From assembly GCA_017858735.1 (NCBI GenBank), contig JAFMBH010000001.1:1-64000 (forward strand): DNA of 64,000 nt, read 5' to 3'. The position numbers and the translations under genes were made by a program. How positions within the stretch are numbered: position 1 is the stretch's first letter; each line of letters starts with the position of its first letter. Origin of the DNA: Bacteroidota bacterium (GTDB taxonomy: Bacteria > Bacteroidota > Bacteroidia > Chitinophagales > Saprospiraceae). Below are positions 44,027 to 52,643 of the stretch, one piece after another. The notes under the pieces were generated by a model that ran no database searches, had not been told where the DNA came from, and saw nothing but the letters and a program-made list of their open reading frames with translations.

Positions 44027-46489
44027 ATGAATGATGCCTCCTTAATTCACACGAAATTGAAATGTATAAAAATGGACATACTTTCACAAATGTTTTTAAG
44101 ATTTAAATCAGTCTGGTTTTCAGTCCTTTTTTTGTTCTTATATTTTGGTGCTGTTGGACAGAATAATAAGTTATCTGGTCGGGTTACCTCTAATGGAACC
44201 CCATTAATTGGTGCTTCTGTTGCTATGGAAAACAGTAGTTTAGGTACTATTACTGATTTGGAGGGTCAATTTGTTTTATCTGTTATTCCAAAAGGCGAAC
44301 ATACTTTTAATATATCTTATGTTGGATATAAATCTATATCATCTACATTGATTTTTCAAAAGGATGAGATAAAAAAGATGGATTTTAACCTTGACGAGGA
44401 CATTCTGGGTTTAGAAGCGGTTGTCGTGACTGCTACCCGAAATGCGATTCCTGCCTTTCTTTCACCCATTATAGTTAATCGGCTGGATGATCGCATTTTT
44501 GATAGGACTCAATCTATTAGTTTAGCAGAAGGACTTCATTTTTCTCCTGGTTTGCGTATTGAGAATAATTGTCAGAATTGTGGTTTTACCCAGTTGAGGA
44601 TGAATGGTTTGGAGGGACCATACACCCAGATTTTAATTAATAGCAGACCGGTTTTTTCTGCCTTAGCGGGTGTTTATGGTTTGGAAATGATTCCAACCAG
44701 CATGGTGGAACGGGTTGAAATTGTGAGAGGTGGTGGATCAGCGTTGTATGGTGGAAATGCGATAGCTGGAACGGTAAACATCATTACAAAAGATCCGTTG
44801 TTCAACCATTTTGAGTATAATTCTAATTTGGCCATCACAAACTCTGAAAATGCAGATAAATCTTTATCTGTCAATGGTTCTCTCGTTTCAGACCTGCTAG
44901 ATAGAGGCATAACTTTTTTTGGTTTTAATAGGTCAAGAAATCCCTGGGACGCCAATGGAGATGGGTTATCTGAAATGACAAAACTAAATAATCTTACCTT
45001 GGGCGCTGATGCTTACTGGAAACCATCGGAAAGAAGTAGGTTGAGTTGGAATTTACTTTTCATGAAAGAGTTTAGAAGAGGCGGTGGAGATTTTGATGTT
45101 CAGCCTCACCAGGCTGCTCTGGCAGAACAGCTTAATCATGATATCAACGGTGGGGGTATTTCTTATGAATATTATTCGAAGGATAATTCAAGGAAAATTT
45201 CAGTATATAGTTCATTACAACAAACAAACAGAGGCAGTTACTATGGTTCTGGTGGAAGTATTCTGACGACTGGAAGTAATGTTGGTTTGCCTCAGTTGCA
45301 AGCTATCAATGCTTATGGTGTATCAAAGGATATGGCTTTGGCTGCCGGATGGCAAATTTCAGCTGAACTGGATGGTGGATTTTCATTGACCGCTGGAAAT
45401 GAGTGGGTTCATAATAAGGTTTCAGATAGAATGCCGGGGTATTACAGAAGTATCAATCAAACGGTCAATACTTTTGGTACCTATGTACAGTTACAATGGA
45501 AGCCTGCAGATTCATGGACTTTTCTTGCAGGAGGTCGATTAGACCCTTTAACCATAGATGGAATTTATTTGTTGGATAATTATGATTTCAGCCAGATTAA
45601 AAGAATGGCACCTTTCGTTCCACGTTTTAGTGTGTTAAAAAATCTAAATAGCAGTTTAAAATTAAGAGTTTCTTATTCACAGGGTTACAGAGCACCTCAA
45701 GCGTTTAATGAAGACTTGCATATTGAAACTGTGGGAGGTGCCGCACTATTTACCCAGCTCGATCAGGATTTAAAAACGGAAACTTCTCGTTCCTGGAACG
45801 CCTCTTTCGACTATAATTGGAGAAAAGGCTCCGCTGAAGGTAATTTTATTGTGGATGGATTTCATATTACACTATCAGATCCGTTTATTTTGAGTGATCA
45901 GATAGAATTGCCAAATGGTGTTGGGGTGGTTACAAAAAGAAATGGTTCAGGGGCAAGAGTTTTTGGAGTGAATTTTGAGTCCAATGTAGCCATTACCAGG
46001 AAATGGATTATTCAAGGGGGAGCAACAGTTCAAAGAGCTTTATATGACGAAAGAGAAATAATCTGGGCTCCTGGTATTGTTACCGAAAGTAATAAAGATA
46101 GTGTTGTGTCAACCGACCGACTTTTAAGAACCCCAAATGTATATGGTTTCTTAAGTATGGACTGGCGTCCAGTTCATGAATGGAGTTTCTCACTATCAAG
46201 TGTTTATACAGGGTCTATGCAGGTAAAACGCATAATTGATGTGGATAATGAGTTTCCTGTATGGGTAAATACCAGGTCATTTTTAGAGGTGAACTTTAAA
46301 ATGAGCAAAGAATGGCACCTCCATAAGACGATGCCTTTAACTTTATCAATGGGCATTCAAAATATCTTTAATGCTTACCAAAAGGATTTTGATATAGGAG
46401 TACAAAGAGATGCGGGTTATATTTATGGACCTTCCAGACCAAGGACTATATTTTTTGGTATTTCATTCGCTCCTTTTAAGCCTGAATAA
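44027..46489 (+). CDS. TonB-dependent outer-membrane receptor
   Basis: Up to 820 residues. The signal peptide begins at Met22 (44090: MFLRFKSVWFSVLFLF...GAVGQ), which is the likely true start. A CarboxypepD_reg-like domain (about residues 48-125: LSGRVTSNGTPLIGASVAME) precedes the plug, which carries NCQNCGFTQLRMNGLEGPYTQ and VERVEIVRGGGSALYGGNAIAGTVNII, then the 22-strand barrel ending RPRTIFFGISFAPF. The ligand is not readable. Neighbours (MCFFCGG protein, CobW GTPase) and the inverted repeat upstream suggest metal uptake; vitamin or haem remain alternatives. Confidence 0.92.
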   Translation: MNDASLIHTKLKCIKMDILSQMFLRFKSVWFSVLFLFLYFGAVGQNNKLSGRVTSNGTPLIGASVAMENSSLGTITDLEGQFVLSVIPKGEHTFNISYVGYKSISSTLIFQKDEIKKMDFNLDEDILGLEAVVVTATRNAIPAFLSPIIVNRLDDRIFDRTQSISLAEGLHFSPGLRIENNCQNCGFTQLRMNGLEGPYTQILINSRPVFSALAGVYGLEMIPTSMVERVEIVRGGGSALYGGNAIAGTVNIITKDPLFNHFEYNSNLAITNSENADKSLSVNGSLVSDLLDRGITFFGFNRSRNPWDANGDGLSEMTKLNNLTLGADAYWKPSERSRLSWNLLFMKEFRRGGGDFDVQPHQAALAEQLNHDINGGGISYEYYSKDNSRKISVYSSLQQTNRGSYYGSGGSILTTGSNVGLPQLQAINAYGVSKDMALAAGWQISAELDGGFSLTAGNEWVHNKVSDRMPGYYRSINQTVNTFGTYVQLQWKPADSWTFLAGGRLDPLTIDGIYLLDNYDFSQIKRMAPFVPRFSVLKNLNSSLKLRVSYSQGYRAPQAFNEDLHIETVGGAALFTQLDQDLKTETSRSWNASFDYNWRKGSAEGNFIVDGFHITLSDPFILSDQIELPNGVGVVTKRNGSGARVFGVNFESNVAITRKWIIQGGATVQRALYDEREIIWAPGIVTESNKDSVVSTDRLLRTPNVYGFLSMDWRPVHEWSFSLSSVYTGSMQVKRIIDVDNEFPVWVNTRSFLEVNFKMSKEWHLHKTMPLTLSMGIQNIFNAYQKDFDIGVQRDAGYIYGPSRPRTIFFGISFAPFKPE

Positions 46490-46492
46490 TAT

Positions 46493-47449
46493 TTATACAG
46501 ACTGGCATTTTTGAAAGAATTTGTGCATACTATCTTTATTAATGTTTTTGCCTATAACGACTATTTTACTTATTCGAGGCTCATCATTTGTCCAAAGCTG
46601 ACCGTCACTATAGTTTATTTGTGTTTTTACTGTTTGAAATATTAATTTTAACGGATAATTTTCAACGGCAATGATTCCTTTTATCCTATAAATCTGGTGA
46701 TAACTTAGGAATAGTAATCTGTTTATTTCAAAATTTAACTTTGCCAACACAAAAGGCTTATTAAACGTAAAAGAAAAAGTAGTTATTTTTTGGTGTATAT
46801 TATTTAACTCGCCGGATACATTATTCAGTTTAATTTCAGGAAGTAGCTCATGATGTCTTTCCAGTATTTCAGCAATAGGAAAAGCTCCAAATGCACCCCA
46901 CAAAATGGTTGCTAAAGGATTGATGTTTGATAATAAGTCTGTTATTTCATTTTTCTTTGCCTCATTGGATATTTGGTCTGTTTTATTAAGCAACAAGATA
47001 TCTGATGCGGCAATTTGCCTGATGGCTTCCTCCGTTTCGGAAAGCCAGCTTTCAATAAAAAGAGCGTCGATAACGCCAATAACATTAATCAGTTCAAAAT
47101 CTTTTATAACCGCTGGATGATTCAGAAAAGTAGCTGCGATGGCTCCTGGGTCTGCAATGCCAGTTGTTTCAATTAAGATTCTGTCAATTTCGTCTTTTTT
47201 TACATACAGTTCTTCGAGCACATCAAAAAGTTCATCATTTAAAGAACAACAAATACAGCCAGCTGTCAGCTCGATAATATCATTTGTATTGGTAACTAAA
47301 GTAGCTCCATCGATATTTATTTTTCCAATTTCGTTCTCAATAACAACGATACGTTCGTTATTTTTACTTTTTAAAAAGTGATTTAAGAAGGTCGTTTTTC
47401 CAGATCCTAAAAAACCAGTAATAATATGTACAGGAATTTTCTTTTTCAT
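46493..47449 (-). CDS. CobW/COG0523-family GTPase (metal chaperone)
   Basis: 318 residues. The P-loop GFLGSGKTTFLNHFL is near residues 12-26, followed by the metal-binding CICCSLNDEL (CxCC motif), ETTGIADPG, and NKTDQI for guanine binding. The C-terminal CobW_C domain has KGIIAVENYPLKLIFQTV. COG0523 proteins deliver zinc, cobalt or iron, and zinc-linked members are often induced by zinc lack. It converges on the TonB receptor with a 3 bp gap, strengthening a metal theme for this block. Confidence 0.92.
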   Translation of the reverse strand: MKKKIPVHIITGFLGSGKTTFLNHFLKSKNNERIVVIENEIGKINIDGATLVTNTNDIIELTAGCICCSLNDELFDVLEELYVKKDEIDRILIETTGIADPGAIAATFLNHPAVIKDFELINVIGVIDALFIESWLSETEEAIRQIAASDILLLNKTDQISNEAKKNEITDLLSNINPLATILWGAFGAFPIAEILERHHELLPEIKLNNVSGELNNIHQKITTFSFTFNKPFVLAKLNFEINRLLFLSYHQIYRIKGIIAVENYPLKLIFQTVKTQINYSDGQLWTNDEPRISKIVVIGKNINKDSMHKFFQKCQSV

Positions 47450-47538
47450 ATTAAAATTTAGAACATTTCATTGAGTAAGATTTGTAACTTGTGGAACAAA
47501 TTTTATTGACATTTTGATTTAGATTTATTAAAATAATT

Positions 47539-48867
47539 ATGAGTACTGCACTAAAAGAAAAACCCAGAATGAATTTCTGGCAAATATTTTCCATGAGTTT
47601 TGGATTTTTAGGCATCCAATTTGGATTTGCCCTTCAAAATGGGAATGCTTCAAGAATTTTACAAAATTTTGGTGCAGATGTCCATGAATTATCTTGGTTT
47701 TGGTTAGTTGCTCCCTTAACGGGCATGTTAGTTCAGCCTTTGGTCGGCTATTACAGTGATAGGACATGGAATAGATTGGGTCGACGAAAGCCATTTTTTT
47801 TAGTAGGTACCATTTTATCTTGTCTGGCCCTGATTTTTTTGCCTAATGCTGATATTTTCTTGTCTATTAAATCAGCCTTACTTATTGGTGCAGGTATTTT
47901 AATGATAATGGATGCCAGTATTAATGTTGCGATGGAGCCATTCAGAGCACTTGTAGCAGATAATTTAAGAGTAGATCAGAATACGTTTGGATTTAGTATT
48001 CAGACCTTTTTGATAGGTGTTGGAGCTGTTGCCGGATCCTATTTACCTTCTATTTTAGCTGATTATTTTGGATTTAGCAGAGAAGGGATTAATGGGGGAG
48101 TAGCACCTAATGTTATCTGGTCTTTTTATATTGGTGCTATGGTATTTTTTGGTGCCATATTAGTTACTTTAATTTTTGCAAAGGAATATCCACCAGAGGA
48201 ATATAAACTGTATCATGGGGAAGCAAAAGAAGAAAAACAGGGATTAGTTAATATTTTCCATGATTTCAAAGCAATGCCTTCTACAATGAAGCAATTAGGA
48301 TTAGTTCAGTTTTTTAGTTGGTTTGCCTTATTTAGTATGTGGGTTTTCACCACGCCAGCGGTAGCTCATCATATATATGGATTAGCTATTGATGACACCC
48401 ATAGCCTGGCTTTTAATAAGGCAGGGGATGAGGTAGGAAAAGCCTTTGGAATGTATAACCTGGTCGCTACTTTCTATGCCTTATTGCTCCCTTTTATTGC
48501 CCTTAAAATAGGTAAGCAATGGACGCATGCTTTTTCTTTGATTGCAGGTGGAATAGGGCTAATTGGTATTTATTTTTGTACTTCACCAGACCAATTAATA
48601 TACTGCATGATTGGTGTAGGAATAGCCTGGGCATCTATACTTGCTATGCCTTACGCCTTATTGGCAGGATCAATTCCAGCGGGAAAAATGGGGATTTATA
48701 TGGGGATATTTAATTTTTTTATCACCTTACCTCAAATTGTGAACGGCGTATTTGGAGGCCTTGTTGTTAAATTTGCTTATAATAATAATGCTATTTATGC
48801 CATTTTATTCGCCGGTGTATTTATGATTTTAGGCGCATTTACGGTGCTTAAAGTTAAATCTGTTTAA
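47539..48867 (+). CDS. MFS sugar transporter (SLC45/GPH-like)
   Basis: 442 residues with about twelve membrane segments. It starts MSFGFLGIQFGFALQNGNASRILQ-type, with PLVGYYSDRTWNRLGRRKPFFLVG as the loop 2-3 signature of the SLC45/GPH disaccharide transporters (D-R-x-G-R-R-x-P). Members of this group in Bacteroidota take up maltose or other oligosaccharides by cation symport. The GH13 amylase upstream fits a maltodextrin role, which is inference. A plus-strand M28 peptidase follows after 22 bp. Confidence 0.88.
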   Translation: MSTALKEKPRMNFWQIFSMSFGFLGIQFGFALQNGNASRILQNFGADVHELSWFWLVAPLTGMLVQPLVGYYSDRTWNRLGRRKPFFLVGTILSCLALIFLPNADIFLSIKSALLIGAGILMIMDASINVAMEPFRALVADNLRVDQNTFGFSIQTFLIGVGAVAGSYLPSILADYFGFSREGINGGVAPNVIWSFYIGAMVFFGAILVTLIFAKEYPPEEYKLYHGEAKEEKQGLVNIFHDFKAMPSTMKQLGLVQFFSWFALFSMWVFTTPAVAHHIYGLAIDDTHSLAFNKAGDEVGKAFGMYNLVATFYALLLPFIALKIGKQWTHAFSLIAGGIGLIGIYFCTSPDQLIYCMIGVGIAWASILAMPYALLAGSIPAGKMGIYMGIFNFFITLPQIVNGVFGGLVVKFAYNNNAIYAILFAGVFMILGAFTVLKVKSV

Positions 48868-48889
48868 TTTTAACTACAAATAAATTTTT

Positions 48890-50386
48890 ATGAAGCAATT
48901 ATTACTGGTTCTGACGATTTTATTTTCTACGAGTTTTGCATGGGCTCAAAAGAAAGATAAAACGGCGATGGACTTTTCAACCATTATTTCAGCAGCGGAA
49001 TTAAAAAAACAACTTTATGTTATTGCAGGTCCGGAAATGGAGGGTAGGAATACCCCTTCTGTAGGCTTGAAAAAAGCAGCGGCTTATCTGGAATCTGAGT
49101 TTATTGCCATGGGGTTACAACCCATTGCTAATGGAAAGTATCAAATGCCTTATGCACTTTATCTGGACTCGATTTTGGCATCCTCATTCTCTGTAAACAG
49201 TCAAAATTATGTTTCAGGCGAAGATTTTCAAATGAATCTTAATAATTATTCTGCTCAATTACATGCGTCAGAGGTAGTTTTTGTCGGTTATGGAATGTCT
49301 GATTCAACGCGTAACGATTATAAAGGACTCGATGTAAAGGGGAAAATTGTACTGGTCATGGCAGGAACACCTAACCCGGGTGCAGGTCGCGGAAATTTTG
49401 TAAATAAACAAGCTATTGCCGCTCAGTATGGCGCCATTGCCGTTTTACAGGTTCAACAAAATCTTTCAATTCAAATGAGAGGTGGTCCCAGACATTATTT
49501 GAACCTTTATAAAAAAGTAAATCTTCCCAACTTAATTACTATCAAAGGAAATGTAGCAAAGGAAATTACGGGTAAATCGTATGAAGAGCTTTTAGCAGAA
49601 GCAAAAAATGGTGTGCTTAAACATTCATTTTCTACTAAAATTTCCTTTAATCTTTTAAAACAAACCAGGTCAGAGGAAACAACCAATGTAATAGGTTTTA
49701 TAGAAGGTACCGATTTAAAGGATGAAGTTGTTATGTTAACTGCTCATTATGACCATGTTGGTAAAACGGCAGATAAAATTTATTATGGTGCTGATGATGA
49801 CGGCTCTGGGACGGTTAGCGTTTTGACACTGGCCAGAGCTTTTTCTGAAGCGAAAAAAGCAGGGAAAGGCCCCAGAAGAAGTATGGCTTTTATGCTTGTT
49901 TCCGGTGAGGAGAAAGGTCTTTGGGGATCTGCTTATTATGCTGATAACCCGATTATTCCTTTGGAAAAGACTGTTTGTGACCTCAATATTGATATGATTG
50001 GAAGAATTGGTGATCCCTATTTAAAGGATGCTGATTCAAGTAATTATGTTTATATTATCGGTGACGATAAATTAAGCTCGGCATTAAGACCAATTAGTGA
50101 AAGTGCCAATAAAAAATATACCAATCTAAAGTTAGATTACACATACAATGATCCCAACGATCCTAACCGTTTTTACTATCGTTCAGATCATTATAATTTT
50201 GCTGAAAAAGGAGTACCCATTATATTTTATTTTAATGGCGTTCATCCTGATTATCATCAACCTACAGATACTCCTGACAAAATTAACTATCCTTTAATGG
50301 CAAAAAGAGCGCAATTGGTTTATTATACTGCCTGGGAAATTGCCAATAGAACGGAATCTATTCCAAGAGACCAGAATAAACTTTAA
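48890..50386 (+). CDS. Secreted M28-family zinc aminopeptidase
   Basis: 498 residues. A signal peptide ends at FAWAQ (about residue 20). A PA-like insert lies at about 85-200. The M28 catalytic core has LTAHYDHVG, GADDDGSGTV, MLVSGEEKGLWGS and DMIGR, which give the two-zinc ligands (His, Asp, Glu, Asp) and the catalytic Glu, with a final His in NGVHPDYHQPTDTPDK. It should release N-terminal residues from peptides in the periplasm. It ends in a strong hairpin. Confidence 0.94.
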   Translation: MKQLLLVLTILFSTSFAWAQKKDKTAMDFSTIISAAELKKQLYVIAGPEMEGRNTPSVGLKKAAAYLESEFIAMGLQPIANGKYQMPYALYLDSILASSFSVNSQNYVSGEDFQMNLNNYSAQLHASEVVFVGYGMSDSTRNDYKGLDVKGKIVLVMAGTPNPGAGRGNFVNKQAIAAQYGAIAVLQVQQNLSIQMRGGPRHYLNLYKKVNLPNLITIKGNVAKEITGKSYEELLAEAKNGVLKHSFSTKISFNLLKQTRSEETTNVIGFIEGTDLKDEVVMLTAHYDHVGKTADKIYYGADDDGSGTVSVLTLARAFSEAKKAGKGPRRSMAFMLVSGEEKGLWGSAYYADNPIIPLEKTVCDLNIDMIGRIGDPYLKDADSSNYVYIIGDDKLSSALRPISESANKKYTNLKLDYTYNDPNDPNRFYYRSDHYNFAEKGVPIIFYFNGVHPDYHQPTDTPDKINYPLMAKRAQLVYYTAWEIANRTESIPRDQNKL

Positions 50387-50392
50387 TCATGG

Positions 50393-50435
50393 AAGTAAAG
50401 AGGGTTAATATTTAATCCTCTTTACTTTTCTTTAG
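50393..50435 (+). terminator. Terminator after the M28 peptidase gene
   Basis: The arms AAGTAAAGAGG (50393-50403) and CCTCTTTACTT (50417-50427), extended inward by TTAA/TTAA, are followed by TTCTTT. The hairpin overlaps the 3-prime end of the converging hydrolase gene and may serve both. Confidence 0.8.
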
Positions 50436-51356
50436 AAATTTCATATAGTCCTCTACCGTTTCCAGCGGATTTTCTTCCATCGGGACATGACCACTATCAT
50501 ATATTTTTAATTCAGCCTTGGGGATTATTTTTTTGAACTCATAGCCTTTAGCTAAAGGTATCCAACGGTCCTCTTTTCCCCATTGTATAAGAACGGGCGC
50601 GGTAATTTTTTTCAAATCACTGATATCTAACTTTTCATTTAATTGACTCATTCTTTTTACGAAGGCTGTTCTATTTCCCTCTCTTAGAGACAATTCAAAA
50701 TATCGGTCAATCAATTTTTCAGTAACTAATTGGTCATTTTTATAAACATCCAGCATAGAATTTTTGATAATGCTTTTAGGCGTTATCTTCTGCAATAAGG
50801 TGGAAAGAATCGGAAGTTTTGCCAGTTGAAAAATAAATGGAGGCTTTTTTCCAGGTTGAGGTAAACCTGCGGCATCTATCAGATTTAGTGTTAAAATCTT
50901 TTGAGGAAACTGAGTGGTATAACGCCATGCAACCAGACCCCCCAAAGAATTTCCAGCAATGTGAAATGAATCTACCTTTAGTTTAATCATAAGAATATCT
51001 AATATAGCCGTATATCTTGAAATTTGATAATTATGATCCGGATCTGGGCCGGTAAGTCCAAAACCAGGTAAATCAAATGAAATAACGCGATAGCCTGGAG
51101 ATAAAATATCTATCCATTTTTCCCAGGTATGTAAAGATGCCCCCGTTCCATGTATCAATAGGATCGCTTCCCCTTTTCCCACATCCCGATAATGCACATT
51201 TATGCCATCTATAGAAATGAAAGAAGAAGAAGGGTAAGCATATTTATCTTTCAGTTCATTTAAATCGATATCATTTTTCCAATAAATGGCTATAACAATA
51301 ATAATAAAGGCAGTAATGGCAAATAGGCTATACTTCAAAAGATTTTTCATATACAT
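50412..51356 (-). CDS. Membrane-anchored alpha/beta hydrolase
   Basis: 314 residues. An N-terminal hydrophobic helix (about 7-26) would anchor or export it. The fold shows INVHYRDVGKGEAILLIHGTGASLHTW (oxyanion region), the nucleophile Ser in GNSLGGLVAW, the acid Asp in WGKEDRWIP and the catalytic His in SGHVPMEENP. Substrate unknown; esterase, lipase or haloalkane-type chemistry are possible. Its start codon shares one base with the stop of the SDR gene (TAATG on the minus strand), so the two are translationally coupled. Confidence 0.9.
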   Translation of the reverse strand: MYMKNLLKYSLFAITAFIIIVIAIYWKNDIDLNELKDKYAYPSSSFISIDGINVHYRDVGKGEAILLIHGTGASLHTWEKWIDILSPGYRVISFDLPGFGLTGPDPDHNYQISRYTAILDILMIKLKVDSFHIAGNSLGGLVAWRYTTQFPQKILTLNLIDAAGLPQPGKKPPFIFQLAKLPILSTLLQKITPKSIIKNSMLDVYKNDQLVTEKLIDRYFELSLREGNRTAFVKRMSQLNEKLDISDLKKITAPVLIQWGKEDRWIPLAKGYEFKKIIPKAELKIYDSGHVPMEENPLETVEDYMKFLKKSKED

Positions 51357-52120
51357 TAAATTGTGTAGCCTCCGTCAGCCGTAAAAACAGCCCCTGTAGA
51401 GTAGGATGAAGCTGGTGATACTAAAAATAGTGCTAATGCAGCTATCTCTTCCGGAGATGCAATTCGAGACAGAGGTAATTGATGTAGCATCATTTTCATG
51501 ATTTTATCATTTGTCCATAAAGCCTCGCTGAATTTTGTTTGAATGAGTCCCGGACATATTGTATTAACTCTGACGTTATATTGTCCCCATTCTTTAGCCA
51601 TAACCTTTGATAATGAGATCAAAGCAGCTTTACTTACGCTGTAGATACCTAATCCCGGTTCAGGTCTTAATCCTCCAATACTACTTATATTAATAATTAC
51701 ACCGCCCCCTCTTTCTTTGAAACTGGGTAATACCATTTTTGACAGATCAAAAGGACCTCTTAGATTAACCGACATAATTTTATCGAACGCCCAGCTTTCT
51801 GTTTGTTCTACAGGTCCAAAAACTGGATTTGATGCTGAATTATTCACTAAGATATCCACCGCACCGAAGGTTTGGAGCGTAAAATCTACCAAGGCCTGAT
51901 TATCACTTTCAACGCCATTATTGCTGGCAAAATATTGACAATCAATACCTAAATCCAATAATTTTTGGGAACTAAGAATTAGTGCATCTTGTTTTCTTCC
52001 TGAAATGACTATTTTTGCACCGGCTAAGCCTAATTTTTCGGCTATAGATTCTCCGATACCCCGGCTTGCACCCGTAACAATGGCAACCTTGCCTGAAAGA
52101 TCAAATAATGTTTCTGACAT
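51356..52120 (-). CDS. Short-chain dehydrogenase/reductase
   Basis: 254 residues, normal for classical SDR. The cofactor motif TGASRGIGESIA is near residues 17-28, NNSASNP follows, the catalytic Ser is in IINISSIGG, and Tyr-Lys is in YSVSKAALISLSK. CPGLIQT and SSYSTGAVFTADGGYTI close the fold. FabG-like or DHRS4-like members share this pattern; substrate unknown. It is coupled to the downstream hydrolase. Confidence 0.93.
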   Translation of the reverse strand: MSETLFDLSGKVAIVTGASRGIGESIAEKLGLAGAKIVISGRKQDALILSSQKLLDLGIDCQYFASNNGVESDNQALVDFTLQTFGAVDILVNNSASNPVFGPVEQTESWAFDKIMSVNLRGPFDLSKMVLPSFKERGGGVIINISSIGGLRPEPGLGIYSVSKAALISLSKVMAKEWGQYNVRVNTICPGLIQTKFSEALWTNDKIMKMMLHQLPLSRIASPEEIAALALFLVSPASSYSTGAVFTADGGYTI

Positions 52121-52160
52121 TTTTTAATCCTAAAGATAAAGGTTGGAACGTTAGTTTAAG

Positions 52161-52508
52161 CTATAAATGCAATTTTTCTTTGCGTGCAAGAAGGGTTTCT
52201 TCTGATTCCTCATGGATTGGGTCGGGTACGCAACAATCAACAGGGCAGACTGCCGCACATTGGGGTTCTTCATGAAAGCCAACGCATTCAGTACATTTAT
52301 CAGATACGATATAATAATAATCATCTGATACGGGGGTATTTTTATCTAAAGCAGAAATAACTTCTCCATTTTCTAAGGTAAACTGTCCGGAAAGGGTTGT
52401 TCCATCGGAGATAGCCCATTCCATTCCACCTTCATAAATAGCATTATTGGGGCATTCTGGTTCACAAGCCCCGCAATTAATGCATTCATCTGTTATCATA
52501 ATCGCCAT
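52161..52508 (-). CDS. 4Fe-4S dicluster ferredoxin
   Basis: 115 residues from ATG 52508, where the family begins MAIMITDECINCGACEPECPN; the frame extends to 52547 but adds a non-conserved leader. The first cluster binds via CINCGACEPECPN. The second uses CTECVGFHEEPQCAAVCPVDCCVP, with a longer spacing between cysteines as in FdxA-like Bacteroidota ferredoxins. A 30-residue insert separates them. It carries electrons to cytoplasmic redox enzymes. It lies 40 bp downstream of the SDR gene start, divergent from mutS. Confidence 0.93.
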   Translation of the reverse strand: MAIMITDECINCGACEPECPNNAIYEGGMEWAISDGTTLSGQFTLENGEVISALDKNTPVSDDYYYIVSDKCTECVGFHEEPQCAAVCPVDCCVPDPIHEESEETLLARKEKLHL

Positions 52509-52613
52509 AAAAGCAAAATTAATATATAATAAAAATAATTTCTGCAAATATACTTTACATTATCATAAATACAAACGTCTGAACTTAAATTGGGTTTTGT
52601 CAATTCCTAAAGA

Positions 52614-52621
52614 TATTTTTG
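52614..52621 (+). promoter_or_regulatory. Putative -7 promoter element for mutS
   Basis: TATTTTTG matches TAnnTTTG, 22 bases before the ATG at 52644. A TTG at 52590-52592 lies about 21 bases further upstream. Confidence 0.5.
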
Positions 52622-52643
52622 TAGATTGTAAATTATTTATTTT

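Noticed and set aside
47537-47794. 85-residue minus-strand ORF
   Set aside because: Lies opposite the MFS transporter start, with no family features.
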